64,000 nucleotides of DNA, from assembly GCA_019096155.1 (NCBI GenBank), contig JAHCVI010000003.1:1364001-1428000 (forward strand). The letters run 5' to 3'. A model generated the notes under the pieces. It was not told the origin of the DNA, searched no databases, and saw only the letters and a list, made by a program, of their open reading frames with translations. Position 1 is the first letter of the stretch; each line of letters starts with the position of its first letter. The translations under genes were made by a program, and so were the position numbers. Shown here piece after piece: positions 34,956 through 46,976 of the stretch. The stretch is from Staphylotrichum longicolle. Its lineage: Eukaryota > Ascomycota > Sordariomycetes > Sordariales > Chaetomiaceae.

Positions 34956-36695
34956 ATGAGCACAAACAGCATGATGCCGACGTGGCCAACCGCTCCCCCG
35001 GCTCCGGGCGTTCCGCCCTCGACCGGCTACACAGCTTCGTACTCAGGTAAGTCGCGCTCCGTGACACTCGCTGTCGCATTTTCAGTTTCCCATATTTCGC
35101 ACCTCCTGAACCCGTTGAGCGGCATTGCTGACGATGTCTCCAACAGCCCCAGCCTACACCGCAGTTCAAGTACGACAGTCGTTCGGCCAGTCTTACTCCA
35201 CCCCGCAGCCCTCCTATCCTGCCGCACCTAACTACGGCCCTTCCCATACCCCCTCGCCCAGCGCTGCTAATATTGCACCCAACGTGAACTCGCCGCCGCC
35301 CGCCGCCCAGGAGCAGTCCAAGACCAAGATCGACTGGCCCGACTCGGTCCGCCGATACGTCCAGCGCGCCTTCATCCCTGCCAACCTGGATGCCAGTGTT
35401 CCGAGGTCAGAAATGGAGACCAAGTTGAAAGAGACCATTACCCAGGCCAACGAAAAGGGCGTCATGTACACGCTCGACTGGGATACCATGCCGCTTCCGC
35501 AGCAAATGATCCGGGAGGAACGCGCGAGAGCGCTGCTCCCTATTCATTCCAAGTCACAGGCCCAGGCACCCACTCAGGCACCCGGCACCAAGAAGAGAAA
35601 GTCCTGGGACCTGACGGACACGGCGACCGCGGGTTCGGCCTCCGCGACCCCACCTTGGCGGAATGGACCCGCTCGCCTCGAGGATCGTGTTACCTTCCAG
35701 ACCGACAGACGCCAGGCCGGCGACGAGGCCCCTAAGCATACCAGTAAGTTCAACAGGGCCGACAAGCGCCAGAAGCGTAACGAGGGAGAGTACAAGACGT
35801 TCCGTGAGGACACGCCGCCCCCTGCCGAGGGTCCAGTGGTTGGCACCTGCCAGGATCTTGAGAAGCGCTATCTTCGTCTGACGGCGGCTCCAAAACCCTC
35901 TCAAGTTCGTCCTCCGCACATTCTGCGGCAGACACTGGAGCTGCTCAAGAAGAGGTGGAAGAAGGATCAGAATTATTCCTACATCTGCGATCAGTTCAAG
36001 TCGATGAGGCAGGATCTCACAGTACAGCGTGTCCGCGATGACTTCACTGTTGAGGTCTACGAAATCCACGCCCGCATTGCCTTGGAGAAGGGGGATCTCG
36101 GTGAGTATAACCAGTGCCAGACCCAGCTCAAGGCACTGTACAAGTTGGGTCTGAAGGGCAAGCCCAACGAGTTCAAGGCGTACCGGATCTTGTACTACAT
36201 TCACACAGCAAACCGCGCGGAGCTCAATAATGCTCTGGCAGATCTAACCGCAGTAGAGAAAAAAGACCCGGCCATCAAGCACGCCCTTGATGTGCGGTCC
36301 GCCCTGGCCCTGGGCAACTACCATCGCTTCTTCCAGCTCTACAACGAGACGCCCAACATGGGCGCATATCTCATGGATATGTTTGTTCTCAGGGAGCGGC
36401 TGGCTGCTCTGTGCAACATCTGCAAGGCGTACGTTTTCCTCCCCTGTCAAATTGCCAGATCGCCTATTAACCTTGCCACAGATACAAGCAAGACGTGCAG
36501 CTGCGCTTTGTGACCGAAGAACTCTACTTCGAATCTGACATCGAGGCGGCACAGTTCATTCTGGACCATGACGGCCAAGATCTTCTCGAGGACCGTAACG
36601 GGACCATCGTTTTCCTCACGGCCAAGGCGGGGCAACGATTTGAGACCCGCCGCGCTGCAGCCTTTTCGCGTGTCGACATCAAGGGACAAATCTGA
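34956..36695 (+). CDS. Thp3/LENG8-type SAC3/GANP domain protein
   Basis: Exons 34956-35046, 35147-36428 and 36482-36695 sum to 528 residues. The first 100 residues are Pro/Ser/Tyr-rich; TKIDWPDSVRRYVQRAFI and DWDTMPLPQQMI follow, then a Lys/Arg-rich stretch (APGTKKRKSWDLTD; NRADKRQKRNEGEYKTFRED). The SAC3/GANP domain runs from about 270 (CQDLEKRYLRLTAAP, VRPPHILRQTLELLKKRW, YICDQFKSMRQDLTVQRVRD, FTVEVYEIHARIALEKGDLG) to about 500 (FVTEELYFESDIEAAQFILD). Yeast Thp3 acts with Csn12 in transcription elongation and mRNA processing; LENG8 is the animal relative. The order matches Thp3/LENG8 rather than the TREX-2 subunit Sac3, which is much longer. Confidence 0.85.
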
Positions 36696-39600
36696 TTTGG
36701 ACCCTCATCCGCTTCACGATGCTTGTCACCCGTGTCTTGGGACACGGCACCCTCCCCGAGCAACGTCTTCTTTATTTTCTTTTTCGTAATCTTCTTCCAT
36801 TCCATCCCGGCCACCCAAGCTCATCTTATGGGCATCCCTTCCCCGTGGTTGGCTTGGTTCCAACAGGGCGGCCAGCGGCGCTCAGGGAACTCGATTTTCG
36901 ACACCATCACATCACCGATCCCCACGTTTCTCGACGACGAAAAGTGCTTTTGTTTCTTTACATTGCCAGCTCTCTCCCTGCTGCCTGCCATCGGACGCCG
37001 TTCGATGAACAATCGATTTGGCATCGCAGCACAATCAAGCATCGGCCGGTGCGCCCTCGAACAGAGACACTCCGTGACCTCGATGACGTCGCGCAGGTCG
37101 ACCCAATTCCATGGCCACATGTTCAGAAGTGATGTCGGCCTTGCTGGGCGGCAACGGCACACGGCAGCAGGAGAGGCTGGGAACCCGCCCGGGTTCCATC
37201 GCACTTCGGGTTTATTCTTGGTGTTTTGGCACGTCTTTTAGTTTTTCTGCATTTTTGCCTAGCGAGGCTTGCGTTCCCATCAGATACCCATGGCGGGATG
37301 GGGTGCATTTGGATGAGATGGCTGGGTATGCGACTCGCAATATAGATTCTGGGGAGCCGGTCTACAGAGCAAAGCTGATCTAGTCCTGGAGTTGGGCGTT
37401 TGGGGGGTTGCCATGGATGTAGCCAGTCCTGTGTCGGTAGCCATGCAGCATAGCTCTTCATACTTCGATACGTACAAGTACATCACTAAGTTGAGTCCAG
37501 CGGTGTTCCAGGATCATTGTGGTTTGATGGTGCATGTCTAGCAAGGTTCCGCAAATTTAGACGCCACTTCATTACTCGGAACCCCTTAACAAATATGCTG
37601 GCGAGAATGAGTCCCGCTCCACTGTTAACGCGTTGCGGAATGATAGATGTGGGCACCTGTCCTCTCTATCTGATTTTACGACTGTCGTCACCCTTGCGGA
37701 TTCCCACGTGTTTCACGGGAACTAGAAATACCATTCAACTGCACGTGGAAAGCGGAAGCGAAGGGTCGTCCCGAACATGGGCGGAGAGAAGGGATGGAAC
37801 GGGTTTTCCGGTACTTGGATCCGGAACCCCCTTGCAACCCTCAACAGGCTGGCAACTTGCCTATACTGTGCACACATGTGATGAAAGTGCTGCTGCTCAC
37901 CTGCGCCGCTGGGCGGCTTTGTTTCAGACCGCTGTTTCACGTTTTGGGGGGTGGTGGGCTGCGGTTTGTGCTGGGCTGGTTGGCCCATGCCCTGCCCTTG
38001 CCAGCCGGTCGGGACGGGCTGGATCCGAAGGTGGGATTTTCTTCTTCTTTGTGGTCCTTGGCGGTTGTGTGGTGGACTAGAAAGTTGGAAGGCATGAATT
38101 TGGGATTTGGAATTTTTTTTATTTGGCCATGCTTGTGTCGGTGTTCGGCGCTCGGCGGTATCGCGGGTTTTCTTTGGCAGAGGGTACCTAGGTAAATGGA
38201 CTAGCTCATAGGTTGTCATGGAAGAGGGTTGAGGAGCGAAGAGAGATGGCGAAGACGGAGTGTAATGCATCGCACAAGGCGACGTCATCGTGGGGTCGTC
38301 GTGGCCGGGTTGGGGGTTGAAGGATGACATGGGCGTTTGTGGACAGTGATCTTGAAAGAGGCGGGCTGTGGCTGTGTGGACATGGAGGACTTGGACGACG
38401 TGAATCAACAAGGGTATCGACTTGGAGGTTCTGAGGTTGTATCTTGTCGGAGACGATTTCTCTCATCGTTGTGTGGCCAGGCTCACAAACTCAACCCCGC
38501 TTGGAAGATATCAGAAAACACCCAGGATGATCCAGGCTGCCCATGGCGGGGTCTGAAAATGCGGGGTCACCCTGTCCATCATGGGACTGTGGTGGGAAGT
38601 AACGTCGACTGCCGGCGTAGTCTGGTAGCATCCTACATCCTGTACAAAGTAGTGACCAAGCCAAGACTGAAACTGACTTCTAAACAGCCTGTGGCCAACA
38701 CCAGATTGACGAGAGGATGGTCGTCCGGGAGTGGTGGATGCCAGCTGGACGTCGGCAAATCAAAATCAGGGACCATGCGCGCGACTGGATGGCGCCAACT
38801 GGAGTGGAAGGGCTTGCCGGGTGTCGCACACACTCGGGACATCCAGCTTGGCAATTCCCGGGGGTCTTCATTCATGCAGATGTCGTGTTCGAGAAGACGG
38901 TGATCGCCAGGGCCGAGGCGGCCGGCAGCTGCAAGATCCAGGGGGTGTCTCATTTGCGAGAGAGGTGGGAATTTCTCGGGAGTCGTTTCCTGTCTGTGCA
39001 GAGCACATGGCAGGGAAAGAACCGAAGTGAGATCGGACCATGCGATGGAAGCCACTGCACTAGAGGGGCACGCACAGAGTGATTCTTGCAGTCAACAGTT
39101 GGGGGCATAGGTTGTTTGGCAGACTGGGAACCGGACGTGGACAAAATTTTTCAGAAAGTGACCGGGTCCCCAGGCGGCCGAAAGCTTCCTGCGGTACTAC
39201 ACAGTCCTGTTAAGTTCGCTTCCATGCAGGCGGAAACCGAGCGAGCAGAACTCGGGAGCGTGAGATGTTGGTGAGGGTGGACAGGACCGAAACCGAAGAG
39301 ACGCACTGTAATCGCAACGCCTGCTCCTCTGGACTCGGGACATTCAGCCAGTTGAAGCAAGAGGTGGCCAATTAGTTAGGTGTTAGGGACCAACTTTCTT
39401 TCCATGGGGCCTCTGGCTGCGGCCTTGCTGATATACCGTGACCCATGCACAAGGTCGGACCAGAGGGTGAGAGCGACGGGCAACTGCAGATTTGTGCCTC
39501 GAAGGTGCTGCAGAGATAGGCATCAAAGGAGCCCCGACATACCCTATGCCTCCCGTCAAGGATAGTGTACACGGTCTTGCGGCGTGAGAACGAGAGCGTT

Positions 39601-41056
39601 TCGTAAAACATGGTCTGGATTGTTCTATAGGGCTGTGAGGGTGGGTGGCTCTAAGGACCCCGGTGCTAGGAAGGCGGCTTTTCCAGCGCTCGGAGTCAGC
39701 ATTGGCGCTTCACACGACCATTGAGGTCGGAGGAGCGACGAGCTGAGTCTGGTCCGCTCGCCTGCGCCATTTCCAAGAGTACCGACTTGTTGTGCGAGTC
39801 GATCCAGGTTCTGGCACACCGGCGCACCTGAGTGTGGTCCTCTTCTCAGAGTGTTCGCTCCAAAACAGTTCCATAATTGTTCATGCCTTCAACTCCAGAT
39901 CAACGTCAGATATCCCCCAAGAACTGTCTTGTCGCTGCGTTGTGACATCACTTGCAGCACGTGAGTCAACCTCGACGTAGCGGCAGAAGACAGTGGCTCA
40001 GTGGCCACCAACTGCCGGGGATTTGACGCGGTTCCAGATTCCATCGCAAAGGCCGACGACACTGCCCCATCCAAATCTGTAAAAAGTGTGCCTCCCATCG
40101 AACCACAAAGGCGAGGCTTGATCGCTCGTACAAGGACCTCGCAACACACTGTTGGTCTTATTTTCGACATTCACTTGACCAAGGAAAAACGGGCCAAGCG
40201 AACTCGCCAAAGGCGCCCGGGGACCCCTGCTCGCTGCTGAAATTTAGCCCGCACTCCACACCCGACCACGCCAATCCTGCCCAAGCAGAGCCAAGCTGAG
40301 AGCCCCTCCGACGGCAGGCCCCTCCAACATTTTCCCTGGACTTGGCCGCCTTACACCCCTGCCACGGCCCCGAATCCCAGGGTTCCGTCAACCCCCGTTT
40401 CCATCCCCCTTAAAGAGGTACTGGCCCGGATCACTGACCCTGGTTGCCTCCCCGCCGCCCACATTCTTCTGTGCAAATCCCGCCGTTCGGGCTGCGACAC
40501 TGACACTCGACTGCATCGCCGACTCTGCGACAGCGACAAACCCGACAGAATTGAAGTAGGCCACTGGACAAAGGAGAGAGGGCACCTGTTCCACCAACGG
40601 CTCGCGCGCTAGGCTGGACGAGTCCACCATAAAGGCACCGAACCGCAGCACCATTCGCAGGACCGCGGCCAAACAGAAACCAACGCACGTTCTCGGGGTT
40701 GTCAGCAAACCGACGACCCAGCCGAGTCCCCTCCTCAACGAAACCGCCGAACCAAGACCCAAACACACGATACCTCGTCACCCATAACAAGTCAGAAGAG
40801 GAGGAGATACAAATTCCGCTACCCGCCGACGACTGTTTGAAAGCGCTGAAAGACGAGGGAACACCTGCCGCAATTGAAGCCCGCTGGCCCATTCGATCGT
40901 TACACTGATCCAGAAGCCACCCAAGAACCTGGCGTGACGCAGAGAAGGTGTCGGCCGAAGCGAAACCAGTCCACCACTCGACTATCGTTGCTTGTCTTGC
41001 GCCGTCATCTCGAGTGTCGCATCTGAGCTTGCCCCGAGGGCCCGCACCCCAACACC
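36696..41056. other. 4.3 kb stretch without a recognised gene
   Basis: Lies between the Thp3-like gene and BEM1, both on the plus strand. Contains the 3' region of the first and presumably a long promoter/5' leader of BEM1. The longest open frame (minus strand, 38411-37722) begins with TTG; its first ATG (MSSFNPQPGHDD) leaves under 200 codons of Pro/His/Gln-rich sequence with no recognisable motif. No transposon, tRNA or tandem array seen. Confidence 0.5.
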
Positions 41057-43366
41057 ATGAAGGTACGTCATTCCGGCTGCTTGCTTCAACCTGCGAACAT
41101 CGCCCCCATCGCCATTCGCTGGCTCGTCAGCCCTCTTTGAACCACGGGGACACGAACCCTGCGCCAGCGCCAGCGTCAGCTGCCTAGTAGTCTTGCTTGT
41201 CCAACCTCGATGGGTTTTGCGACACCCTCATCATTTGAGAGTGGCGCAAACAGCTGCGCGCTTTGCCCTCTTTTCCCCCTCTGTTCCCATCGCTATCAAC
41301 TCCGGCTGCAACGACCGTTGAAGACGGTCGGTCACCATCCGAGTTTTGGTTCGTCTGCTAACCCCGATGCGTGTTCTCAAGGCTTTACGGATAGGGAGGA
41401 GGTCGATGAAAGGGGACGAAAAAGGCAAACCGCACATCAGCATCCCGCAGAAATCCGCCGTCGCAATTGTCCCTCCTAAAAAGGTGCATCCATTTTGCTT
41501 ATTGCCCCGTCCTGGCCTAAAGCTCGACAGCCCCGCTCCGGCTGGACTTGTCGACCTACCCGCTCGCACCAGCAAAGACGCTAACGCTTTGGATCTGGAA
41601 TAGGTCATTAGGGCGCTTTACGATTATGTCGGCCAGAACCCCCAAGAGCTGAGCTTCTCGCGTGGTGATTTCTTCCATGTTATCGGCCGCGAAAACGACA
41701 CTGAGTGGTATGAGGCCTGCAACCCCGCCTTACCTGACGCCCGTGGCCTGGTCCCCGTCAGCTTCTTCCAGTCTCTCGGGCGCAACGAGCGCGACAGCGG
41801 CCAGTCCCAACCAGACAGTGCACGATCTGCCAAACACCCCGACCATGACTCCGGCTACGGCGAGGCGCCCTCGGTGACGACTCCACCTGCTGCCAGCCAG
41901 CGCAGCTCCAAATCGGGAGGAAAGTCTGGAGCTATGGTTTACGGTATCGTCATGTACGACTTCAACGCTGAGCGGGGAGATGAGCTGGAGGCCAAGACGG
42001 GAGATGCCATCATCGTCATCGCCCAGTCCAACCCTGAATGGTTTGTGGCAAAGCCGATCGGGAGGCTGGGCGGTCCTGGCTTGATTCCAGTATCATTCGT
42101 CGAAATCCGAGACATGGCGACGAATACGCCGGTCGCGAACCCCCAAGAGGCCGTCCGGAAAGCTGGCATCCCCAAGGTCGAGGAATGGAAGAAGATGGCT
42201 GCCGATTATAAGAACTCGAGCATCACTCTCGGCAAATTCGACATTGGCGGCGGGGGACAGTCCATTGACCAGGGGATGGAGCGGATGAGCATCCAACAGC
42301 AACCGAGTGGCCGGATCAGCCAAGGGCCAGGCTCCAATATGGTACGTGTTGATCATGTTTGCCACGCCGTGGTGTCTCTTGGTCTAACAAGCACAATTAG
42401 CAGCAGCAGCAGCAGCCCCAGGTGCAGCAAACACAGCAGGCAGCCTACGCCCTGCAACAAACCCCAATCCAGCAAACAGGCCCATCCTCTCAGCCTAGCT
42501 CCCAGATGTTTGCACCTGTCTCCGCTCGTATCCCCCGATACTGCTTCGCGGAGGACAAATACTGGTTTGTCATTGAAGCCGATTTGGAAGACGGCCGGAC
42601 CTGGGAGCTGGCCCGCTACTACGAAGACTTTTACGACTTCCAGATTGCCCTCCTCACCGAATTCCCCGTCGAAGCTGGCACGACCGGCAAGAAGCAACGC
42701 ACCCTTCCGTACATGCCTGGCCCCGTTAACTACGTGACCGACGCCATCACCGAGGGACGGCGACACAACCTTGACTCCTACGTCAAGAACCTCCTCGCGC
42801 AGCCGCCCTACATTTCCAAGTGCACTCTGGTCAAGCAGTTCTTCGCCCCAAGGGAAGGCGACTACGAAATCGACCCGGCCGCGCTCGACGACGACCAGTA
42901 CCGGCTCTCGGCCGGCTCCCACCCCTCCTCGGCCGACTCCCCCGGCGACGGCGCCTCCCGCCAGTCCTCGCGTCAGAACCTCAGCGGAGGCGGAGGGTAC
43001 GGCGGCCTCGGCGGCCCCGCCGGCACCGCCCGCCAGCCCGGCCAGCACCCGCCCATGGCACGCCAAGTCTCGTCCCTCTCGCAGCCCTCGCAGACGTCGC
43101 TCTCCCCCGGCATCCAGACGGCGGGCAGCCTCATGAAGGTGAAGCTCAGCTACCACGGCGACATCATCGCCATCAAGGTGCCCGCCGACATCTCGTTTGA
43201 CACTCTCTACGACAAGATTGTCGACCGCCTCAAGATCCCGCCCGGCGAGGAGCCGCAGCTGTCGTACAAGGACGAGGCTACGGGGGATAAGCCGCCGCTG
43301 ATGAGCAATGGGGATCTGGACCTGGCGTTGACGAGGAATGAGAAGCTGTTGTTGTATGTGGAGTGA
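41057..43366 (+). CDS. BEM1: Bem1-type polarity scaffold (SH3-SH3-PX-PB1)
   Basis: Scaffold that binds Cdc42, its exchange factor Cdc24 and PAK kinases at sites of polarised growth, and in filamentous fungi also supports NADPH oxidase signalling. Exons 41057-41062, 41382-41483, 41604-42341 and 42401-43366 give 603 residues. The first coding exon is only ATG AAG. SH3-1 spans about 37-95 (VIRALYDYVGQNPQELSF, GLVPVSFFQ), SH3-2 about 148-207 (VYGIVMYDFNAERGDELEAK, GLIPVSFVEIRD), PX about 323-440 (IPRYCFAEDKYWFVIEADLE, RTLPYMPGP) and PB1 about 527-603 (MKVKLSYHGDIIAIKVP, DLDLALTRNEKLLLYVE). The block ISIPQKSAVAIVPPKKVIRA before SH3-1 is typical of the family. Exon 4 opens with five CAG codons. Confidence 0.95.
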
Positions 43367-44835
43367 GTGGGCGAAAGGAGGTTTTAGTTCTTTCTCTTCT
43401 TCTTTGGAGTTGCTCTTTTTTCTTCTGAAGAAAAGGGGTTTATGGGGTTGTTATCGTTCTGATGATGGCAGTGGTGGTTCTTTTTTTGGGCTTTATTTTT
43501 TTTTTCTCGTCGTCTTTCCGCTTTATGCTTCTCTTGTGTTTCCGTCAAAGTATACCCGACTTTGTCTTTTGGTCTTGCGTTTTTTCCTGCTTTTTACCCT
43601 GTTCTTCTTGGCTCGGGATGGGGGGTTCCGATGTTTTTTTCGGTGGTTTTCGCGTGTTGATGCTATGGTTTCCGAAACTGTGATGAATGAATGGATGGGT
43701 GGCTTTTGAAGAGGGAGGCGGATTGTTTGATGGGACCGCCCTCGCGACTGCGGTTTTGGAAGGGGCTGTGTGTGTGTGGTGGGACAGCGGGCTGAGTCTG
43801 TACTGTCCGCTGTCTTGTTTGGCACTTCATCCGTGGTTTCTGATGAAGATGACAAGGGATGGGATGGAATGGGATGATTTGAATGTTGCTTGCTTCAGCT
43901 TGCCAGCCGGGTCGTGCGTGGACGAGACGGACGGACGAGACGAAAGGGAACGACAACGCAACGAGCTGGGCTGGGCAAGGCAGGGGCCGGTGATTTGACT
44001 GATTGGTTTGGCATGAGGATATGAAACTTTTACACCCCTCTCCCCCGCCCCTCTTTGTGGGACGGAGGAAGGAGATGAGGGAAGGGATGACTTGATGGCT
44101 CTGGGACGAACGAACGAACGTATATTTTGGGATGTTTAGGACGCAAGGGTCGACCAAAATGGATGCTGTGCGTTTTGGAGCGGGCGGGACTTGTGAAGCG
44201 GGTTGGGTGGTTGTCCGTTTGGTGTGAGAGCTGGCTGGGGCTTTGGTGATGGCTGATGATGCTGGAGATGGGTTGGTTGGTTGAGACAGCGACTTGAGTT
44301 GAGTGAATGAAATGGGCATGATCACACAACCTTTGTGCGTGATTTTGTGGTGACATCTGCGTGTTGTTGATCTCCCTTGGTTCATCTCGCACTATCAAGA
44401 AGACAGTTCTGTAGTTGGTCTCCACAGTGTCAGTAAAACAAACAGCATTACTGAACTCCCCATGACATCCGATCACCAAGAAGCATGACAAATGGGAGAC
44501 AAATGGTATATTGCACACAGCTACACTTACACGGGGCTCATGTGGCCCATGTAGCCGACAGACCACGAGACAAAACGGCAAAAGCAAACCCCCAAAAGCA
44601 CAAATTACAAAGCCCAGTTCCTGTTCCTGGCCGGCCCATCCCGTAATGCCCCCTTTCCTACCAGAGCGCCTCGGTGCGGTCAACCGTACATTAAAAATGG
44701 AAATAAAAGCAGACACCTGAAAAGCCTGCCTCGACGAGACAAGCTCAAATTTGTTGCGAAAGCACCCAGTACGCCACGTCTGGCTCCAGAGGCTCCAGGC
44801 CTCTCATATAAAAAACCCCCACGGCGTCATGCCCT
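43367..44835. other. intergenic, convergent, low-complexity
   Basis: Between BEM1 (+) and the CENP-B-type gene (-). The first 300 bases are T/G-rich, with T runs near 43481-43504; GGGATGGGATGGAATGGGAT lies near 43858 and a short ACGA run near 44107. Open frames here come from this skewed composition. No gene recognised. Confidence 0.5.
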
Positions 44836-46038
44836 TCAGACGATAACGTGCGTCGACATGTGCTCCACGGCCTCCTTGATCGTCCTCAGCATTCGCTGAT
44901 TCAGGCAGAACGGACACCTCACGGGGCGGTCCGACGCCGACACGGGCCCGCCGCTCGGAATGGGCGTCAACGTCAGATCCTCCCCGTTGGCGCTCCCCGC
45001 CGAGCCTGCGGGTTGCGGCGTGGGTGCGATGAACCGCGGCGCTGCGGACCCGGTACCGCCGCTCGGTGGCGGGCCGACACTGGCCCTGGCCGCGCTGACG
45101 GGCGTCGAGATGGCATTGACGGCCGCCGCGGCTTGCTGGGCGTACGCCTGCCCTGCGATGGTGCCCAGCGGGGGCCAGGCACGGTCGGAGCGGTCGCGGG
45201 CCTCGCGCTCGGCGGCGGCCTGGGCTTCGGCGTCGGCTTCTTCCTGCTGCAGGGCGCGCAGGGCGTTTTGGAGGACGACCTCCGGGTCTTCGTCGGTGTA
45301 CATGGGCGTGTCGCCGGTGGGTGGGTGGCCGCCGTTGGGGTGCGGCTGTTGCGGGGTGGAGGGCTGGGGGTTGTCGATGCGGCGGACGATCTCGTCGCGC
45401 ACGCGGGCACAGACGGCCAGGGAGGCTTCCACGCCGACGACGCGCTGGACTGCGTCGCGGATTGCGGCGGGTGAGACGTCTGGGGTGATGTTCATGAAGC
45501 GGGGTACCGCGTCGACAAGGTAGGGGATGTCGTCGGCGGCATTCTGGACGGTGCCGTGGCGGCGCTGGCGCCTGATCAGCAGGCCGTATCGCTTTTTGAA
45601 ACGGTGAATCCAGCCCGGCGAGAATTCCGGCGGGCTCTCGTCCTTGTATCGCGGCAGCTGGGTGAAGATGTTCTTGGCCTTCTCGGCGAGCTCCTCGTTG
45701 GAGGGGTGACGGCCGTTGTTGACCATCTGCTGGTGCCAGAGCAGGACGAGCTTCTCGACGTCGGGCCAGTTGCCGAAGCGGAGGCGCGAGCCGGAGAGCT
45801 GGGTGTCGCCATCGAGGCGGGCATACTTGGGGGACAGCGAGTGGGAGACGGTCGATTGCGAGATGGTCTGGTTGTACTGGTTCTGGAACCAGTCGATGCA
45901 CGCCTTGTGGCTGGGCCGCATCGGCTGCGAGCTGGCCCAGCGCCGAAGGGCGCGGCGCTGCTCGAGGGTCAGCGAGTGCCGCTCCTTGGACGGCGTCGAG
46001 ACGTCGACGACATCCTCGGGAGCGATCTCGGCCGACAT
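44836..46038 (-). CDS. CENP-B-type helix-turn-helix DNA-binding protein with C-terminal zinc-finger-like end
   Basis: 400 residues, one exon, from the first in-frame ATG at 46038 (MSAEIAPEDVVDVS); an upstream extension lacks ATG. Residues 20-175 contain a CENP-B N-terminal HTH (LTLEQRRALRRWASSQPMRP, WFQNQYNQTISQSTVSHSLS) and a CENPB-type HTH (KLVLLWHQQMVNNGRHPSNE, PEFSPGWIHRFKKRYGLL). These domains come from pogo/Tc1 transposases; the DDE catalytic core is absent, so this is a DNA-binding protein rather than an active transposase. The middle is Ala/Pro/Gln-rich. The end, CPFCLNQRMLRTIKEAVEHM followed by STHVIV, has C-x2-C and H-x3-H spacing that fits a C2H2 finger. Domesticated relatives include fission-yeast Abp1/Cbh proteins. 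Confidence 0.85.
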   Translation of the reverse strand: MSAEIAPEDVVDVSTPSKERHSLTLEQRRALRRWASSQPMRPSHKACIDWFQNQYNQTISQSTVSHSLSPKYARLDGDTQLSGSRLRFGNWPDVEKLVLLWHQQMVNNGRHPSNEELAEKAKNIFTQLPRYKDESPPEFSPGWIHRFKKRYGLLIRRQRRHGTVQNAADDIPYLVDAVPRFMNITPDVSPAAIRDAVQRVVGVEASLAVCARVRDEIVRRIDNPQPSTPQQPHPNGGHPPTGDTPMYTDEDPEVVLQNALRALQQEEADAEAQAAAEREARDRSDRAWPPLGTIAGQAYAQQAAAAVNAISTPVSAARASVGPPPSGGTGSAAPRFIAPTPQPAGSAGSANGEDLTLTPIPSGGPVSASDRPVRCPFCLNQRMLRTIKEAVEHMSTHVIV

Positions 46039-46976
46039 GGCGACGCGATGCACTAAGTCAGCAGCGCGATGCGCGAAGCGAAGCTTGATCTTCTTGGCGG
46101 GTGTGAATACCCCGGGTTGGGATTTCGCGAGGCTTTGGAGTTTAGTGAGGAGTTTGATGTAATCGGATATGTGGGAAAGAATGGAATGGTTGATCGTTGT
46201 AAGGAGGCACGGTGGCGAGTCGACAAAATCCCTCGACAGACGGCAGGTCAATGGAATGTGGGTCCAGGCCTGGCACCTGCCAGCAGCTGGGCCCCCACAT
46301 CGATTGGTTCAATGCAAGCTGCAACATGACAGCACCACGAATTCATCGAAAGAGCATGTCGAGTTTTGCTGCATCTTTTGTGAAGACGAGGGACAGCACG
46401 GCCAAGTATTCCGGCTCTTTGTTTGCATGCAATCAAGTATCTCTCTTATTTTTATACAGACCCTCCTCAATCCTGCCGGATTGGCGCCTGGAAGTAGTGA
46501 TGGACCATTTATGGGCATGGCTAGCATCCTGCCCCAATACCTGCATCACACCAAACAAATGGAACAAGAAGCATGAGGAGGAGCGCAAGAATGCCCGTAT
46601 AGACCTGTTTGGGGCGGCTGTTTTCATTTTCCTCACGAAGTTAGCAAGTGAAAAGCATTCGCGTTGTTTCGAGTTTGGCTCAAATTCACACACCTTGACA
46701 TCACTTCTTTCCGCCCAACCAAAAGAGTTCAGGGTTAGGGTCAGATTGCTGGTGTAAGTGCCCGGCCAAGTGAGACAAGGGCCGGCGACAGTGATGTTGT
46801 GCCCGAATGGGATGAAAGATGACACCTAAATAAACCGAGAAGTGAGTTCTGGCATTCTCGGGAATCTGCACCCTCTGTTCCCGGGCCCGTGCTAACAACA
46901 GGCAACCTGAAGCCTCAAGTTACCGCGCCAGACAAACCAAACACACCATCGACTCGGGAAACCTCTTCGATCAAGT
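46039..46976. promoter_or_regulatory. divergent promoter region
   Basis: Between the CENP-B-type gene (-) and the small coiled-coil gene (+). Contains a telomere-repeat-like box at 46731-46741, about 240 bases before the ATG at 46977. Confidence 0.45.
46731..46741. promoter_or_regulatory. telobox-like motif
   Basis: AGGGTTAGGGT, in the divergent promoter described above. Confidence 0.4.

Noticed and set aside
37722..38411. 229-codon minus-strand open frame in the 4.3 kb gap
   Set aside because: Starts with TTG; the part after its first ATG is Pro/His/Gln-rich with no motif, and there is no splice or promoter context. Not enough to call a gene.
46038..46251. N-terminal extension of the CENP-B-type protein
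   Set aside because: The first codon of the longer frame is TTG; the first ATG is at 46038.
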